Assembly (NCBI RefSeq): GCF_001883705.2
Contig: NZ_MDEQ02000009.1
Coordinates: 225,836-289,835, forward strand
From: Burkholderia catarinensis
Lineage (GTDB): Bacteria > Pseudomonadota > Gammaproteobacteria > Burkholderiales > Burkholderiaceae
Reading direction: 5' to 3'
DNA: 64,000 nucleotides
A program made the translations under genes and the position numbers. The notes beneath the pieces were generated by a model. The model saw nothing but the letters and a program-made list of their open reading frames with translations. It made no database searches and was not told the DNA's origin. How positions within the stretch are numbered: the first letter of the stretch is position 1; the number at the start of each line of letters is the position of its first letter. Positions 26,395-34,471 of the stretch are shown one piece after another.

Positions 26395-26690
26395 GAGCGG
26401 GGAGCGGCGCAGCCGGGACGACAAAATCGCTGCGCCGCCGGCACGCGACGGCACCGCGTGAGCGCGCCTGCGTCCGACGACGGATCGTAGTACCCGGTGC
26501 ACTTGTAGGCGAAGTCGGCTTCGTCGAACAGCACGCAGAAGCCGTGCGCGAAGCCCGGCGGAATCCACAGCTGGCGATGCGACACGTCGTCGAGCACGGT
26601 GCCGAACCAGCGCCCGAGATGCGGCGAGGCGGGGCGGATGTCGACCGCGACGTCGTACACGGCGCCGCGCATCGGTTGCCGCCGGCCAGC
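26395..26690 (-). pseudogene. Remnant of rfbC (dTDP-4-dehydrorhamnose 3,5-epimerase)
   Basis: On the minus strand the frame from about 26678 encodes QPMRGAVYDVAVDIRPASPHLG, then RQLWIPPGFAHGFCVL and DFAYKCTGYYDPSSDAG. These are the characteristic central strands of RmlC/RfbC cupin epimerases. The N-terminal third is missing, and after about 26470 the homology continues only in another frame ([13 protein letters not shown]). The fragment lies between amiE and the R-body locus with no other sugar-nucleotide genes near, so it is a leftover of a lost or rearranged polysaccharide cluster. Confidence 0.75.
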
Positions 26691-26843
26691 GCGCGCAACG
26701 CGCTCGCGCGTGCGAGTACCCGACCCACTCAGCCGGCGCACGGCAACGACTGATTTCACAGACCCATCGCACGGTTCGTCCCTATAGCGGTCCTGCCGGA
26801 ATTTCCGGCAAGGCCGTCGCGCATCCATTTCCGGGAGAACACC

Positions 26844-26948
26844 ATGCGATATCCATTGCAGCACGCCGACGAACGCGCCTTCGCGCCGCGTCCATCCGAA
26901 CCCGAACCGCACGCACCGGCGCCGCGGGCGGGCATCGAGGAGGTGTGA
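26844..26948 (+). CDS. 34-residue ORF at the head of the R-body locus
   Basis: A short frame from ATG 26844 to TGA 26946-26948 is preceded by CCGGGAGAACACC and encodes MRYPLQHADERAFAPR followed by a Pro/Glu-rich end. Its last codons, GAGGAGGTG, also form the ribosome binding site of the next gene, whose ATG is only three bases beyond the stop. That arrangement suggests a translated leader or a coupled small protein. No homologue is recognised. Confidence 0.5.
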   Translation: MRYPLQHADERAFAPRPSEPEPHAPAPRAGIEEV

Positions 26949-26951
26949 GCC

Positions 26952-27602
26952 ATGAGCAACGAAGCACTCGACCCCTTGCTGCGGCAGTTCGCGGAGAAGC
27001 GCTTGGGACGGCCCCTCGAGCCGGGCGAAGAACAGGCGCTGCTGGAGCAGCTGCCGAGCCGGCACGGGAACCCGCCGGCGCCGGCCGCCGGCACGGCCAC
27101 GCAGGCACCCGCCGCGAACCTGCCATTGCCGCAGTTGAAAACCCGGCAGGAGGCGCGCGAGCAGGTCAAGCATTTCCTGCAGCTCAACCAGCAGAAGGCG
27201 TACGAGAAGATGCGCGGCATCCTGCAGACGATCGACGCGCAGAACGAGACGACCCTCGGCATGCTGGCGTCGGAACAGCGGAAGGTGTCCGGGGTACTCG
27301 ACGCGCACGAGCCGCCGGGCGACGCTCAGGCATCCGGCGCGGCCGACCTCCAGGACAGCACCCGCCAGGCGCTGGCGACGATCGGCGAACAGCTGACGGG
27401 CCTCATCCGGCAGGAAATCGAAGCATGCTTCCGGCAATACGTCGATTCGCTCGCTGAACGGCTCGCCGTGCGGCTCGACGCGATATGCGATCGGTTGCAA
27501 GGCGTCGGCGCCGGTCCGACCGAACTGCCCGAACCGAGCGCGCCGGATGCCGCCGCCACCGCTGCCGTTCACGACACCCCCGGCCCAGCGTCCATGGAGT
27601 AG
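26952..27602 (+). CDS. Coiled-coil-like protein of the R-body locus
   Basis: This 216-residue protein is rich in Ala, Gln, Glu and Leu. After a Pro/Ala linker (about 40-60), residues 60-100 (REQVKHFLQLNQQKAYEKMRG) and 130-175 (QALATIGEQLTGLIRQEIEA) have heptad spacing typical of coiled coils. No enzyme motif is present. GAGGAGGTG lies just before the start. It is followed by the first RebB gene 94 bases later, so it may be an R-body accessory or scaffold protein. The assignment rests on context only. Confidence 0.7.
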   Translation: MSNEALDPLLRQFAEKRLGRPLEPGEEQALLEQLPSRHGNPPAPAAGTATQAPAANLPLPQLKTRQEAREQVKHFLQLNQQKAYEKMRGILQTIDAQNETTLGMLASEQRKVSGVLDAHEPPGDAQASGAADLQDSTRQALATIGEQLTGLIRQEIEACFRQYVDSLAERLAVRLDAICDRLQGVGAGPTELPEPSAPDAAATAAVHDTPGPASME

Positions 27603-27696
27603 CACGCGGGTCATGCGGCCGAAGTCAAGCGGCTGAACGCGAAACCTGCCGGCCCCGATGTGCGACCTCTCAACTACGTGAATCAAGGAGCAAAAA

Positions 27697-28032
27697 ATGA
27701 GTGGAACGTGTCAAGTGTGCCAGGTCAATCCCGCGATTACCGATGCGGTCACGCAGGTCAACGTCAAGGTGGTCGCCGAAGCGCCGGCAATGGCGATGGG
27801 CTCGCTGTACCAGGCTCAGAGCCATTCGCTCAGCATCCTGTTCGAGAACGCGGTGCAGCAGCAATCGCAGGCCGCGATCCAGTCGCAGACGTCGACGAAC
27901 GTGGGGACGATGCAGCTCTACACGATCGGGCCGGAAAGCGCGGGTGCGGCCGCCACGGAAATCGGCGCGAACGGGATCATCTCCTTGCTGGCCGACGTGA
28001 TCGCGATCGGAAAGGCGGTGAAGGGCACCTAA
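27697..28032 (+). CDS. RebB-family R-body structural protein (copy 1)
   Basis: The 111-residue protein carries the RebB pattern ITDAVTQVNVKVVAEAPAMAMGSLYQAQSHSLSILFENAVQQQSQ, then TSTNVGTMQLYTIGPESAGAAATE. RebB proteins polymerise into R-bodies, coiled protein ribbons that unroll in response to conditions such as low pH and were first known as the toxin-delivery devices of Caedibacter. An N-terminal CQVCQV pair is unusual and could form disulphides. AAGGAGC sits before the ATG. It is about 60 per cent identical by eye to copy 2. Confidence 0.92.
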   Translation: MSGTCQVCQVNPAITDAVTQVNVKVVAEAPAMAMGSLYQAQSHSLSILFENAVQQQSQAAIQSQTSTNVGTMQLYTIGPESAGAAATEIGANGIISLLADVIAIGKAVKGT

Positions 28033-28221
28033 GGCGCCATCGCAATGCCGTGATTGGCGGCGGAGCAAGCGGCACGAGCCGCCCATGCCGCCGCCGTACC
28101 GCGGATCCGCAGCACGGCCGCCGGCGCCTGAACAGCGGTGCCGCGCGGTGTTCCGGAGTAACCGACAGAACGGGCAGAGCCGATTCGATGCGGCGCCCGT
28201 TCGCAATCCAGGAGAAATACG

Positions 28222-28590
28222 ATGGCAAATGACGCAAATACGGACGTCAAGGACCCGAACGACGCCTGCAACTGCAAGACGTGCGCGGTCAACGCCGCGA
28301 TCACCGACGCGGTCACGCAGACCAACGTCAAGGTGGTGGGCGAAGCGCCCGCGATGGCGACGGGCTCGCTGTACCAGGCCCAGAGCCATTCGCTCAGCGT
28401 GCTGTTCGAGAACGCCGTGCAGCAGCAGTCGCAGTCCGCGGTGCAGCTGCCGACCTCGACGAACGTGGGCACGATGCAGCTCTATACGCTCGGGCCGGCG
28501 AGCGCCGGCGCCGCCGCGACGGAAATCGGCTCGAACGGCGTGCTTTCCGTACTGGCTGACGTGCTCGCGCTCGGCAAGGCGCTCGCCTGA
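28222..28590 (+). CDS. RebB-family R-body structural protein (copy 2)
   Basis: This 122-residue paralogue has a longer polar N-terminus (ANDANTDVKDPNDACNCKTC), again with cysteines, then the RebB core ITDAVTQTNVKVVGEAPAM and LFENAVQQQSQSAVQLPT. Start ATG 28222 follows AGGAGAAATACG. The 189 bases between copies 1 and 2 hold GC-rich hairpins but no gene. Repeated copies are normal in reb loci, where distinct RebB-like subunits assemble together. Confidence 0.93.
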   Translation: MANDANTDVKDPNDACNCKTCAVNAAITDAVTQTNVKVVGEAPAMATGSLYQAQSHSLSVLFENAVQQQSQSAVQLPTSTNVGTMQLYTLGPASAGAAATEIGSNGVLSVLADVLALGKALA

Positions 28591-28597
28591 CGCGTAA

Positions 28598-28615
28598 CCC
28601 GGCGTCGACGCCGGG
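28598..28615. repeat. Perfect 18-bp palindrome between RebB copies 2 and 3
   Basis: CCCGGCGTCGACGCCGGG reads the same on both strands and begins eight bases after the copy-2 stop. It has no T-run, so it may stabilise or attenuate the transcript rather than terminate it. Confidence 0.6.
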
Positions 28616-28779
28616 CGGCGGCCCCGGCCCCGGTGGCTGCCGCCCGGCGCTCGACCTCGTGTCGACGCCCGCGACGGCGAGCGCCCGCGCCGCATCGACG
28701 GCGCTGCGCGTCGCCGACCGATCCACTCATGCTTTCGCCGTGACTGCGCCGCAGCGGCGAGCAAACCAGGAGTAACGAC

Positions 28780-29103
28780 ATGCCGGAACAGGTCTCCGCC
28801 GCGATTACCGATGCAGTCACGCAAGCCAACGTCAAGGTGGTGGGCGAAGCCCCCGCCGTGGCCCTGGGCACGCTCATGCAGTCGAACAGCCATGCGTCCG
28901 CGATCCTGCTTCACAACGCGGTGCAGATGCAGGCGAACCAGGCGGCGTCCAACCTCGCCGCCACGACTGTCGGCATCATGCAGCTCTATGCCGGCTCGCC
29001 GGTGGCGGCGGCCGCCGCGGCGCGGTCGGCGAACGACAACTTTGTGTCGCAGCTGGGCGCTGTCGCGCAGTTGTTGAACGCCATCGGCCACTGGCGCGGC
29101 TGA
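28780..29103 (+). CDS. RebB-family R-body structural protein (copy 3)
   Basis: The 107-residue third copy reads ISSAITDAVTQ-like at the start (VSAAITDAVTQANVKVVGEAPA) and then VALGTLMQSNSHASAILLHNAVQMQANQ. It lacks the N-terminal cysteines of the other two and ends in an Ala-rich helix plus QLGAVAQLLNAIG. CAGGAGTAACGAC precedes the ATG. It is the last gene before the convergent regulator. Confidence 0.92.
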   Translation: MPEQVSAAITDAVTQANVKVVGEAPAVALGTLMQSNSHASAILLHNAVQMQANQAASNLAATTVGIMQLYAGSPVAAAAAARSANDNFVSQLGAVAQLLNAIGHWRG

Positions 29104-29184
29104 CCCTCACAGCGCGCCGCGCAACCCGGCGCGCGCAACCGCCCCGCGCCGCGGCGCTGCACGACGCACGTGCGTGCCGAGGCG

Positions 29185-29859
29185 TCAATTGGCGTCGGCG
29201 ATGTACCGGAGCTGCTCCGGTTTCTCGATCGTCACGCCGTGCCCGTGAAGCCGGATCAGGCCGTCGCGCTGCATCTTCTGCAGGCTGCTGTTCAGGCGCG
29301 GCCGGCTGACGTTGAGCATCGCGGCCAGGATGCTCTGGCTCTCCGGCAGCGGCACCTCGAGATCGTTCCCTTGCATGCGGTTCAGTATATGGCGCGCGAG
29401 CCTCGCTTCGAGCCGGTACAGGCACGCCGACTCGACGAAGTCGCTCAGCTGGTGGATGTGCCGGCACAGCTGCTCGTAGATGCGCTCCATGAAATCCGCG
29501 TTGGCCCGCAGCGGCGCGAAGTACTGGCGATGCAGCAGCGAAACGCGGCAGTCGGGGCTCAACTGGGCGGTGAAGCTGCGCCGGTGTGCGCGAAGCAGCG
29601 TGCTTTCGCCGATGAGTTCGCCCGGCATCGAGTGGCCGAGAATGATTTCGCGTCCGCCGGGTTCGTGCAACGTCTTGTAGACGCGGCCGCGGTGCACGAA
29701 GGCGACGAAATCTCCCGGATCGCCCTTGAAGAACAACAGGCGGTTGCCGTGTTCGGGCCAGGGCGTGACATGCCGCTCGATGTGAGCGAGCAGGCTTTCC
29801 GGGAGATCGGTCAGTATCGGTACATTGCGCAGCGTTTGAACGTCAGCAAGGGCAGGCAT
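29185..29859 (-). CDS. Crp/Fnr-family regulator in the R-body locus
   Basis: The 224-residue regulator has a cyclic-nucleotide-type beta-roll (GNRLLFFKGDPGDFVAFVHRGRVYKTL, PGELIGESTLLRAHRR), a dimer helix and a C-terminal winged helix with VPLPESQSILAAMLNVSRPRLNSSLQKM. It lacks the FNR-type cysteine cluster and the full set of cAMP-binding residues, so its effector is unknown. It converges on the third RebB gene and diverges from the sigma-factor gene, a position suited to controlling the locus. Confidence 0.92.
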   Translation of the reverse strand: MPALADVQTLRNVPILTDLPESLLAHIERHVTPWPEHGNRLLFFKGDPGDFVAFVHRGRVYKTLHEPGGREIILGHSMPGELIGESTLLRAHRRSFTAQLSPDCRVSLLHRQYFAPLRANADFMERIYEQLCRHIHQLSDFVESACLYRLEARLARHILNRMQGNDLEVPLPESQSILAAMLNVSRPRLNSSLQKMQRDGLIRLHGHGVTIEKPEQLRYIADAN

Positions 29860-29973
29860 GTTTTCCGTGCAAGGTTGTTTGACGATGCGGCCACCTAGCG
29901 GAAAACGCTGCCTCTGGCACTGCGTGAAAAAAGAATAATGAAATGAGCGAAATAATCGGCAAGCAATCCGGAT

Positions 29974-29983
29974 GTGACGTCAC
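29974..29983. promoter_or_regulatory. GTGACGTCAC palindrome between crp-type regulator and sigma gene
   Basis: A perfect 10-base palindrome made of Crp-like half-sites GTGA and TCAC with only CG between them lies 115 bases upstream of the regulator start. Classical Crp sites have six bases between these half-sites, so the spacing is unusual. It is a candidate autoregulatory operator. Confidence 0.4.
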
Positions 29984-30266
29984 TTCGGCGGCAAGGACGC
30001 TTGGTCGATCGACATGGATAGCAGCGTGCCGGCGCGGGAAAGCATCGCGGCGGCAGTCGTTCTTTTTCATCGCAATGTCGTTATTCACGCCCGGCGGCGC
30101 GCCTGGCGCGACGGATCGGGCTACGCCGGGGGGATTAAAAATTTCCGTTCATAATAATCAATAAAATTTACAAAAACGATTATCTTGATAATGGTGTTAC
30201 GCGGGTAACAGCGCCATTCGCGGCATTAAATCGATTCTGTGTTTTCCAAAAAAAGGAAGGCACGGG

Positions 30267-30824
30267 ATGACAACCTCGAACCAGCACGCTGCCCCTACGC
30301 CTGTGTCATCGGCGCAGCAGCTCGATCGCACGTGGCGGGAAATGCAAGGGAAATTGCGGCGGCGCGCGCGCCTGTTGTGCAAGGGCGATATTCACCGTGC
30401 CGACGAACTGCTCTCCGATACCGCGCTCAAGGTCCACATTTACCTGCAGCGCTCGCCCGAGCGCGTACGGAACCTGGCCGGCTTTCTCTTTCTGGCGCTG
30501 AATCACGCGTTCCTCTCCGGCGCGCGCCACCGACAGCGCGAAAACGGCGTGCTCGAATTCGACCCGGGCTGGGACGACGATCACACCGTCGAGCTGGCGG
30601 GCTATGCGCCGTCGATGGAGCAGCAACTGCTGCTCCGGCAACAACTGCTGCGTATCGAGCAGGCGCTGTCCGCGCTCCCGCAGCAGCAGCAGATGCTGTT
30701 CACGCTGAAGTTCGAGGAGGACCAGCCCTATCCGCTCATCGCGGCGATGCTCGGGATCAACGAGCCGCTTGCCAGAAAGCGCGTCGAGCTGCTGCGCAAG
30801 AAGTTGCGCGAGGAACTCGCCTGA
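30267..30824 (+). CDS. Small sigma-70-family factor of the R-body locus
   Basis: This 185-residue protein has ECF-like architecture. Region 2 is LRRRARLLCKGDIHRADELLSDTALKVHIYLQRSPE and includes FLFLALNHAFLSGARHRQRE. An acidic linker follows, then region 4: LSALPQQQQMLFTLKFEEDQPYPLIAAMLGINEPLARKRVELLRKKL. A very good ribosome binding site, AAGGAAGG, lies before ATG 30267, within an AT-rich upstream region. No anti-sigma gene is next to it. A dedicated sigma factor next to R-body genes suggests switch-like expression. Confidence 0.9.
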   Translation: MTTSNQHAAPTPVSSAQQLDRTWREMQGKLRRRARLLCKGDIHRADELLSDTALKVHIYLQRSPERVRNLAGFLFLALNHAFLSGARHRQRENGVLEFDPGWDDDHTVELAGYAPSMEQQLLLRQQLLRIEQALSALPQQQQMLFTLKFEEDQPYPLIAAMLGINEPLARKRVELLRKKLREELA

Positions 30825-30938
30825 GTGCGTTCACGAACGCGGGCAAGCAGCGTCCCTAACGGCATACGCGGCGTCGATGGCCTGCCGGCCCGCCCGTTCC
30901 TTCAATCGCACGCCGGAGCCGAGATCAGAGGAGGCCTC

Positions 30939-31232
30939 GTGGCAGACAAAGTCAATGAGCAGGTGACCGACGCGCTGACGCAAACCAATGTCAACGTCGT
31001 CGCGGGATCCCCGGCCCAGGCGCTGGGCATGCTTTACCAGATGTTCAGCCAGGCCGTCGGCATCTCGGCGCAGAACATGACGCAGCAGCAGGCGGCGCTG
31101 AACCAGATTTCGAACGCCGTCGTGTCGAAGGCGGTGGCGATGATCCTGTCCGTCGAAGCGTCGCCGAAGGCCGCATCGGGCGGCGCGGCGCCTGCCGCGA
31201 CGGGCGGGCCGCAGACGGGCTCCACGCATTAG
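30939..31232 (+). CDS. RebB-like R-body protein (copy 4)
   Basis: The 97-residue protein starts at a GTG at 30939 set by AGAGGAGGCCTC just upstream. Its core, VTDALTQTNVNVVAGSPAQALGMLYQMFSQAVGISAQNMTQQQAALNQISNAV, follows the RebB pattern, and the last 25 residues are a Gly/Ala-rich tail. It lies 114 bases after the sigma gene and 29 bases before the next gene, so they are probably co-transcribed. Confidence 0.88.
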   Translation: MADKVNEQVTDALTQTNVNVVAGSPAQALGMLYQMFSQAVGISAQNMTQQQAALNQISNAVVSKAVAMILSVEASPKAASGGAAPAATGGPQTGSTH

Positions 31233-31261
31233 GACATGATGACTCTCGGGATACCTGAACG

Positions 31262-31873
31262 ATGAACATGAAAGGCCTTTTGGGCGGGCGCGACGATGGC
31301 GCGCCGCCGACCTCCCGCGATGTCGCGGACGCCGCAGCCGAAGCAACGACGCCGGCCGATGTCGCGCCGCCCGCCGCGGTGTCGAAAGCCGGCGCGCGCG
31401 CGTGGCCGGTCAACCGGCTGCGCAGGCTCACCGACGCGCTGAAGGCGCCGGACCAGATCGCGGGTGGGGCCGGGCCCGGCGGCCCGGCGCTGCAGACCGT
31501 GCAGGCGATCAACGCGGAGACGGCGTCCTACGCGACGACGCAGATCGCCGTCGGCCCGAACATGATGATCACGCAGGCGGGCGGCCTGGTCGCGCAGGCG
31601 GCGGCCAACTACTTCGAGGCGTCGACGTCGCTGGCGATCGCGGGCAAGAGCGTGCTGATGAAGGATCTGGCGCAGAAGACCATCGACGAGAATGTGCCCG
31701 GGATGGCGATGGACGCGATGGGCCTGCTGTTGACGGACCTGTTCGTCGCGACCGCGGCGATCGTCGCGGGTGCCGCGGAAGCGATCGAAGGGGAGGCCGC
31801 GAGTATCGCGCTCGACAAGATCGACGAGAGCCTGCAGAAGTACCAGGCGCTGCTGGACAAGAAGGGCGCGTAG
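31262..31873 (+). CDS. Helical RebB-like or R-body accessory protein
   Basis: The 203-residue protein has a low-complexity first third (PPAAVSKAGARAW). A long helical core follows with TVQAINAETASYATTQIAVGPNMMITQAGGLVAQAAANYFEASTSLAIAGKSVLM. The alternation of Ala, Gln and small residues recalls RebB proteins, though the classical TDAVTQ start is absent. A hydrophobic stretch near 155-180 (LLTDLFVATAAIVAGAAEA) could enter a membrane. The ribosome binding site is weak and ATG 31268 is an alternative start. Context places it in the R-body operon. Confidence 0.7.
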   Translation: MNMKGLLGGRDDGAPPTSRDVADAAAEATTPADVAPPAAVSKAGARAWPVNRLRRLTDALKAPDQIAGGAGPGGPALQTVQAINAETASYATTQIAVGPNMMITQAGGLVAQAAANYFEASTSLAIAGKSVLMKDLAQKTIDENVPGMAMDAMGLLLTDLFVATAAIVAGAAEAIEGEAASIALDKIDESLQKYQALLDKKGA

Positions 31874-32373
31874 TGCGCGCCGGTAGCGCCGCGGCGCATC
31901 GCCGATTCACGTCCGGTGGCGGTGGACGTCCTTGGGGAAGCAAGACGAAGGCGGGCAACGTGCCGATTTCCAGCCTGCCGAATCCCGGGCATGAGGGCCG
32001 GAGAAATAATGAGTACACCGACAGGTTAAGTCGTCCATACCGTGTGCTTCGGCGGGACCGCCTGCACGTGGGATGAGGGAGAAGCGACCCGCACCGGCAG
32101 CGACACGCGGATCCATTGTCGAGTCGATGACGAACGTCCGGGCAATCATGCCTGTGAACGCAGGTCGATTGACTTCCGCGGACGTGTCGCACCTCGACGC
32201 AGACCAACCGCGTTGCAGCGCCGGGCCGCGTGACGTGCATCAACCCATGTCGCATCGAGGCTCGCAATAATTCCCGCTTACCTGATGCGTGTGATGCGAT
32301 CGAATTCGGTCGGTGGAAGGGCTGCATCGGTCATGCCGCCGAAGCCGGTTCCGTGCTTCAACAGAAGCGCCGA
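31874..32373. other. 500-base gap after the R-body locus
   Basis: The gap lies between convergent operons. No frame with a domain or a good ribosome binding site was found, and no T-run terminator stands out. Confidence 0.5.
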
Positions 32374-33294
32374 CTAGCTGCCCGATGCGTTGATCATGTC
32401 ATGGCGATAGGTGCGCGGCGAGCAGCCCACGATGCGCTTGAACGCATGTCCGAACGCGCTGTCCGAATCGTAGCCGAGCATCTGCGCGATTGCCGATATC
32501 GATGCGTTCGAGCGTCGCAGCGCTCGCATCGCAAGCTGCATCCGCCAGCGCAGCACGTATTCGAGCGGTCCGAATCCCAGCCGTCGCTTGAAATGCAGTG
32601 CGAACGTCGAACGCGATACATGGCAGCAGGTCGCGAGTTCGTCGACGCTCCAGCGTCGCGCAGGGGCCGCGTGAATGGCGGTCAGCGCCGCGCTCACCCT
32701 CGAATCCGCGAACCCGGCAAGCCATCCGGCATCGCCGTTCGCGCCGCTATCCATGTAGCGCCGCAGGATCTGCACCAGCATCATGTGCCCGAGATGCCGA
32801 ACCATCAGCGATCCACCCGGCGACGACGCGCCGAATTCATGCGCGAGTTGCTGCAGTGCCCAGCGCAGTACCGCCGCCTGCTCGGAGTCGCCGCTCACGA
32901 TGACCACGGGCGGCAGGCTGCCGAGCAGCAGCGGCATGCCTTCCTCGTAGGCGAAACGGCCGCCGATCAGAAAGCAATCGGCCGGTTCGCCATAGTGCGC
33001 GATACCGCGTTCGACATGCCGATATACGTCGGTGGCAGGCACCGGCGCGACCGACGGATCGCTCGCCAGCGAAAATGCCCGCGGCGCGGCAAGCAGGAAG
33101 CAGTCTCCGGTGCGCAGCCGGATGGGCGGCCCCGCGCCGTCGACGGTCAGCCAGCAGCTTCCTTCGACCACCGCGTTGAACTTGATCCCTTCGGGCGGGG
33201 GAATGGCGACCGCCCACTCGCCGCCGGCTCGCAGACCGGTGAAATACGAGTCGCGCGTTTCCAGCAGCGACAGCACTTCCGATAGTGGATCCAT
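32374..33294 (-). CDS. AraC-family regulator with cupin-type sensor domain
   Basis: The 306-residue regulator has an N-terminal AraC_binding_2/cupin-like half (VVEGSCWLTVDGAGPPIRLRTGDCFLLAAPRAF) and a C-terminal pair of helix-turn-helix motifs (WSVDELATCCHVSRSTFALHFKRRLGFGPLEYVLRWRMQLA and SISAIAQMLGYDSDSAFGHAFKRIVGCSPRTYR). ATG 33294 gives MDPLSEVLSLLE, the family start. It is divergent from the short-chain dehydrogenase gene at 33434, which it most likely regulates; this gene pair is common in Burkholderia. Confidence 0.93.
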   Translation of the reverse strand: MDPLSEVLSLLETRDSYFTGLRAGGEWAVAIPPPEGIKFNAVVEGSCWLTVDGAGPPIRLRTGDCFLLAAPRAFSLASDPSVAPVPATDVYRHVERGIAHYGEPADCFLIGGRFAYEEGMPLLLGSLPPVVIVSGDSEQAAVLRWALQQLAHEFGASSPGGSLMVRHLGHMMLVQILRRYMDSGANGDAGWLAGFADSRVSAALTAIHAAPARRWSVDELATCCHVSRSTFALHFKRRLGFGPLEYVLRWRMQLAMRALRRSNASISAIAQMLGYDSDSAFGHAFKRIVGCSPRTYRHDMINASGS

Positions 33295-33433
33295 GTGCGA
33301 TTCCCGGACGATCTCGACGAAAAGCCGGATTCTATTGCATTCACAGTCCGGCTGCGCCACCGCAGAATGGCCTCGTGCAGTGACGCGGCCGACAGGCGGG
33401 CGCGGGCTGCACGCATCGTTCCAGGAGCCTTCA

Positions 33434-34399
33434 ATGACGAGCAGGCAACACCCCCTTCATTCCGGATTCGGCGCCGCGTCGACGGCAAGCGACGTACTGG
33501 CCGATCTCGACCTCCGCGGCAAAACCGCCATCGTCACGGGCGGCCATTCCGGTCTCGGCCTCGAAACGACGCGCGCGCTGGCGCAGGCCGGCGCGACCGT
33601 CGTCGTCGGCGCACGGAGCACCGATGCCGCGCGCGAAGCGACGCGCGGTATGGCCGGCGTGGAGATTGCGGCACTCGATCTCGCCGATCTCTCGAGCGTG
33701 GCCGCATTCGCGGCGCGGTTCGTCGATGCACGGCGCGACGTGCATATCGTCATCAACAGCGCGGGCATCATGGCCTGCCCGGAGACGCGCGTCGGCGATG
33801 GCCGGGAAGCGCAGATGGCCGTCAATCATCTCGGCCATTACGCGCTCGTCAACCGGCTGTGGCCGGTGCTCGTGCACGGCGACGGCGCCCGCGTGGTCGC
33901 GGTGTCGTCGCTCGGGCACCGGCTGTCGCCGATCCGCTGGGATGACGTCCAGTTCACGCATGGCTACGACAAATGGCTGGCGTACGCCCAGTCGAAGACC
34001 GCCAACGCATTGTTCGCGGTGCAGCTCGACGCGCTTGGCGCCCCGTTCGGCGTCCGCGCCTATTCGCTGCATCCGGGCAAGATCGCGACGCCGCTGCAGC
34101 GTCATCTGACACGCGAAGAGATGATGGCGCAGGGCTGGGTGGACGAGCACGGCGAGCCTGTCGATCCGACGTTCAAGACGCCTGCGCAGGGTGCGGCAAC
34201 CCAGGTATGGGCGGCAACGTCGCCGCGCCTCGCCGGGATCGGCGCGGTCTATTGCGAGGATTGCGACGTCGCGGTTGTCACGCGGGGAAACGAGGAATCG
34301 GGCGTGCGGGCGCATGCGATCGATCCGGAGGAGGCGGCGCGTCTGTGGGCGTGGTCCGCGGAGCTGACCGGCGTCGATGCCTTTGCGGCGCGCCGCTGA
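33434..34399 (+). CDS. Short-chain dehydrogenase/reductase
   Basis: The 321-residue NAD(P)-dependent oxidoreductase resembles retinol-dehydrogenase-type SDRs. It has the cofactor motif TGGHSGLG at 35-42, the NSAGIM motif, VVAVSSLGH, and the catalytic YAQSK with Tyr184 and Lys188. CCAGGAGCC precedes the ATG at 33434. The substrate is unknown. It is divergent from an AraC-type regulator by 139 bases, which contain both promoters. Confidence 0.92.
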   Translation: MTSRQHPLHSGFGAASTASDVLADLDLRGKTAIVTGGHSGLGLETTRALAQAGATVVVGARSTDAAREATRGMAGVEIAALDLADLSSVAAFAARFVDARRDVHIVINSAGIMACPETRVGDGREAQMAVNHLGHYALVNRLWPVLVHGDGARVVAVSSLGHRLSPIRWDDVQFTHGYDKWLAYAQSKTANALFAVQLDALGAPFGVRAYSLHPGKIATPLQRHLTREEMMAQGWVDEHGEPVDPTFKTPAQGAATQVWAATSPRLAGIGAVYCEDCDVAVVTRGNEESGVRAHAIDPEEAARLWAWSAELTGVDAFAARR

Positions 34400-34471
34400 C
34401 GCCCGGGCGCTCCCCGGGAAAGGCACGGGCACCGGTGAGGGCCGGCCGGCACGATATCCGCGCGTGGCCGC

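Noticed and set aside
25317..27686. A 789-codon open frame on the minus strand
   Set aside because: It lies antisense to amiE and the coiled-coil gene and is Arg-rich with no domains. Only the short rfbC-like part is meaningful.
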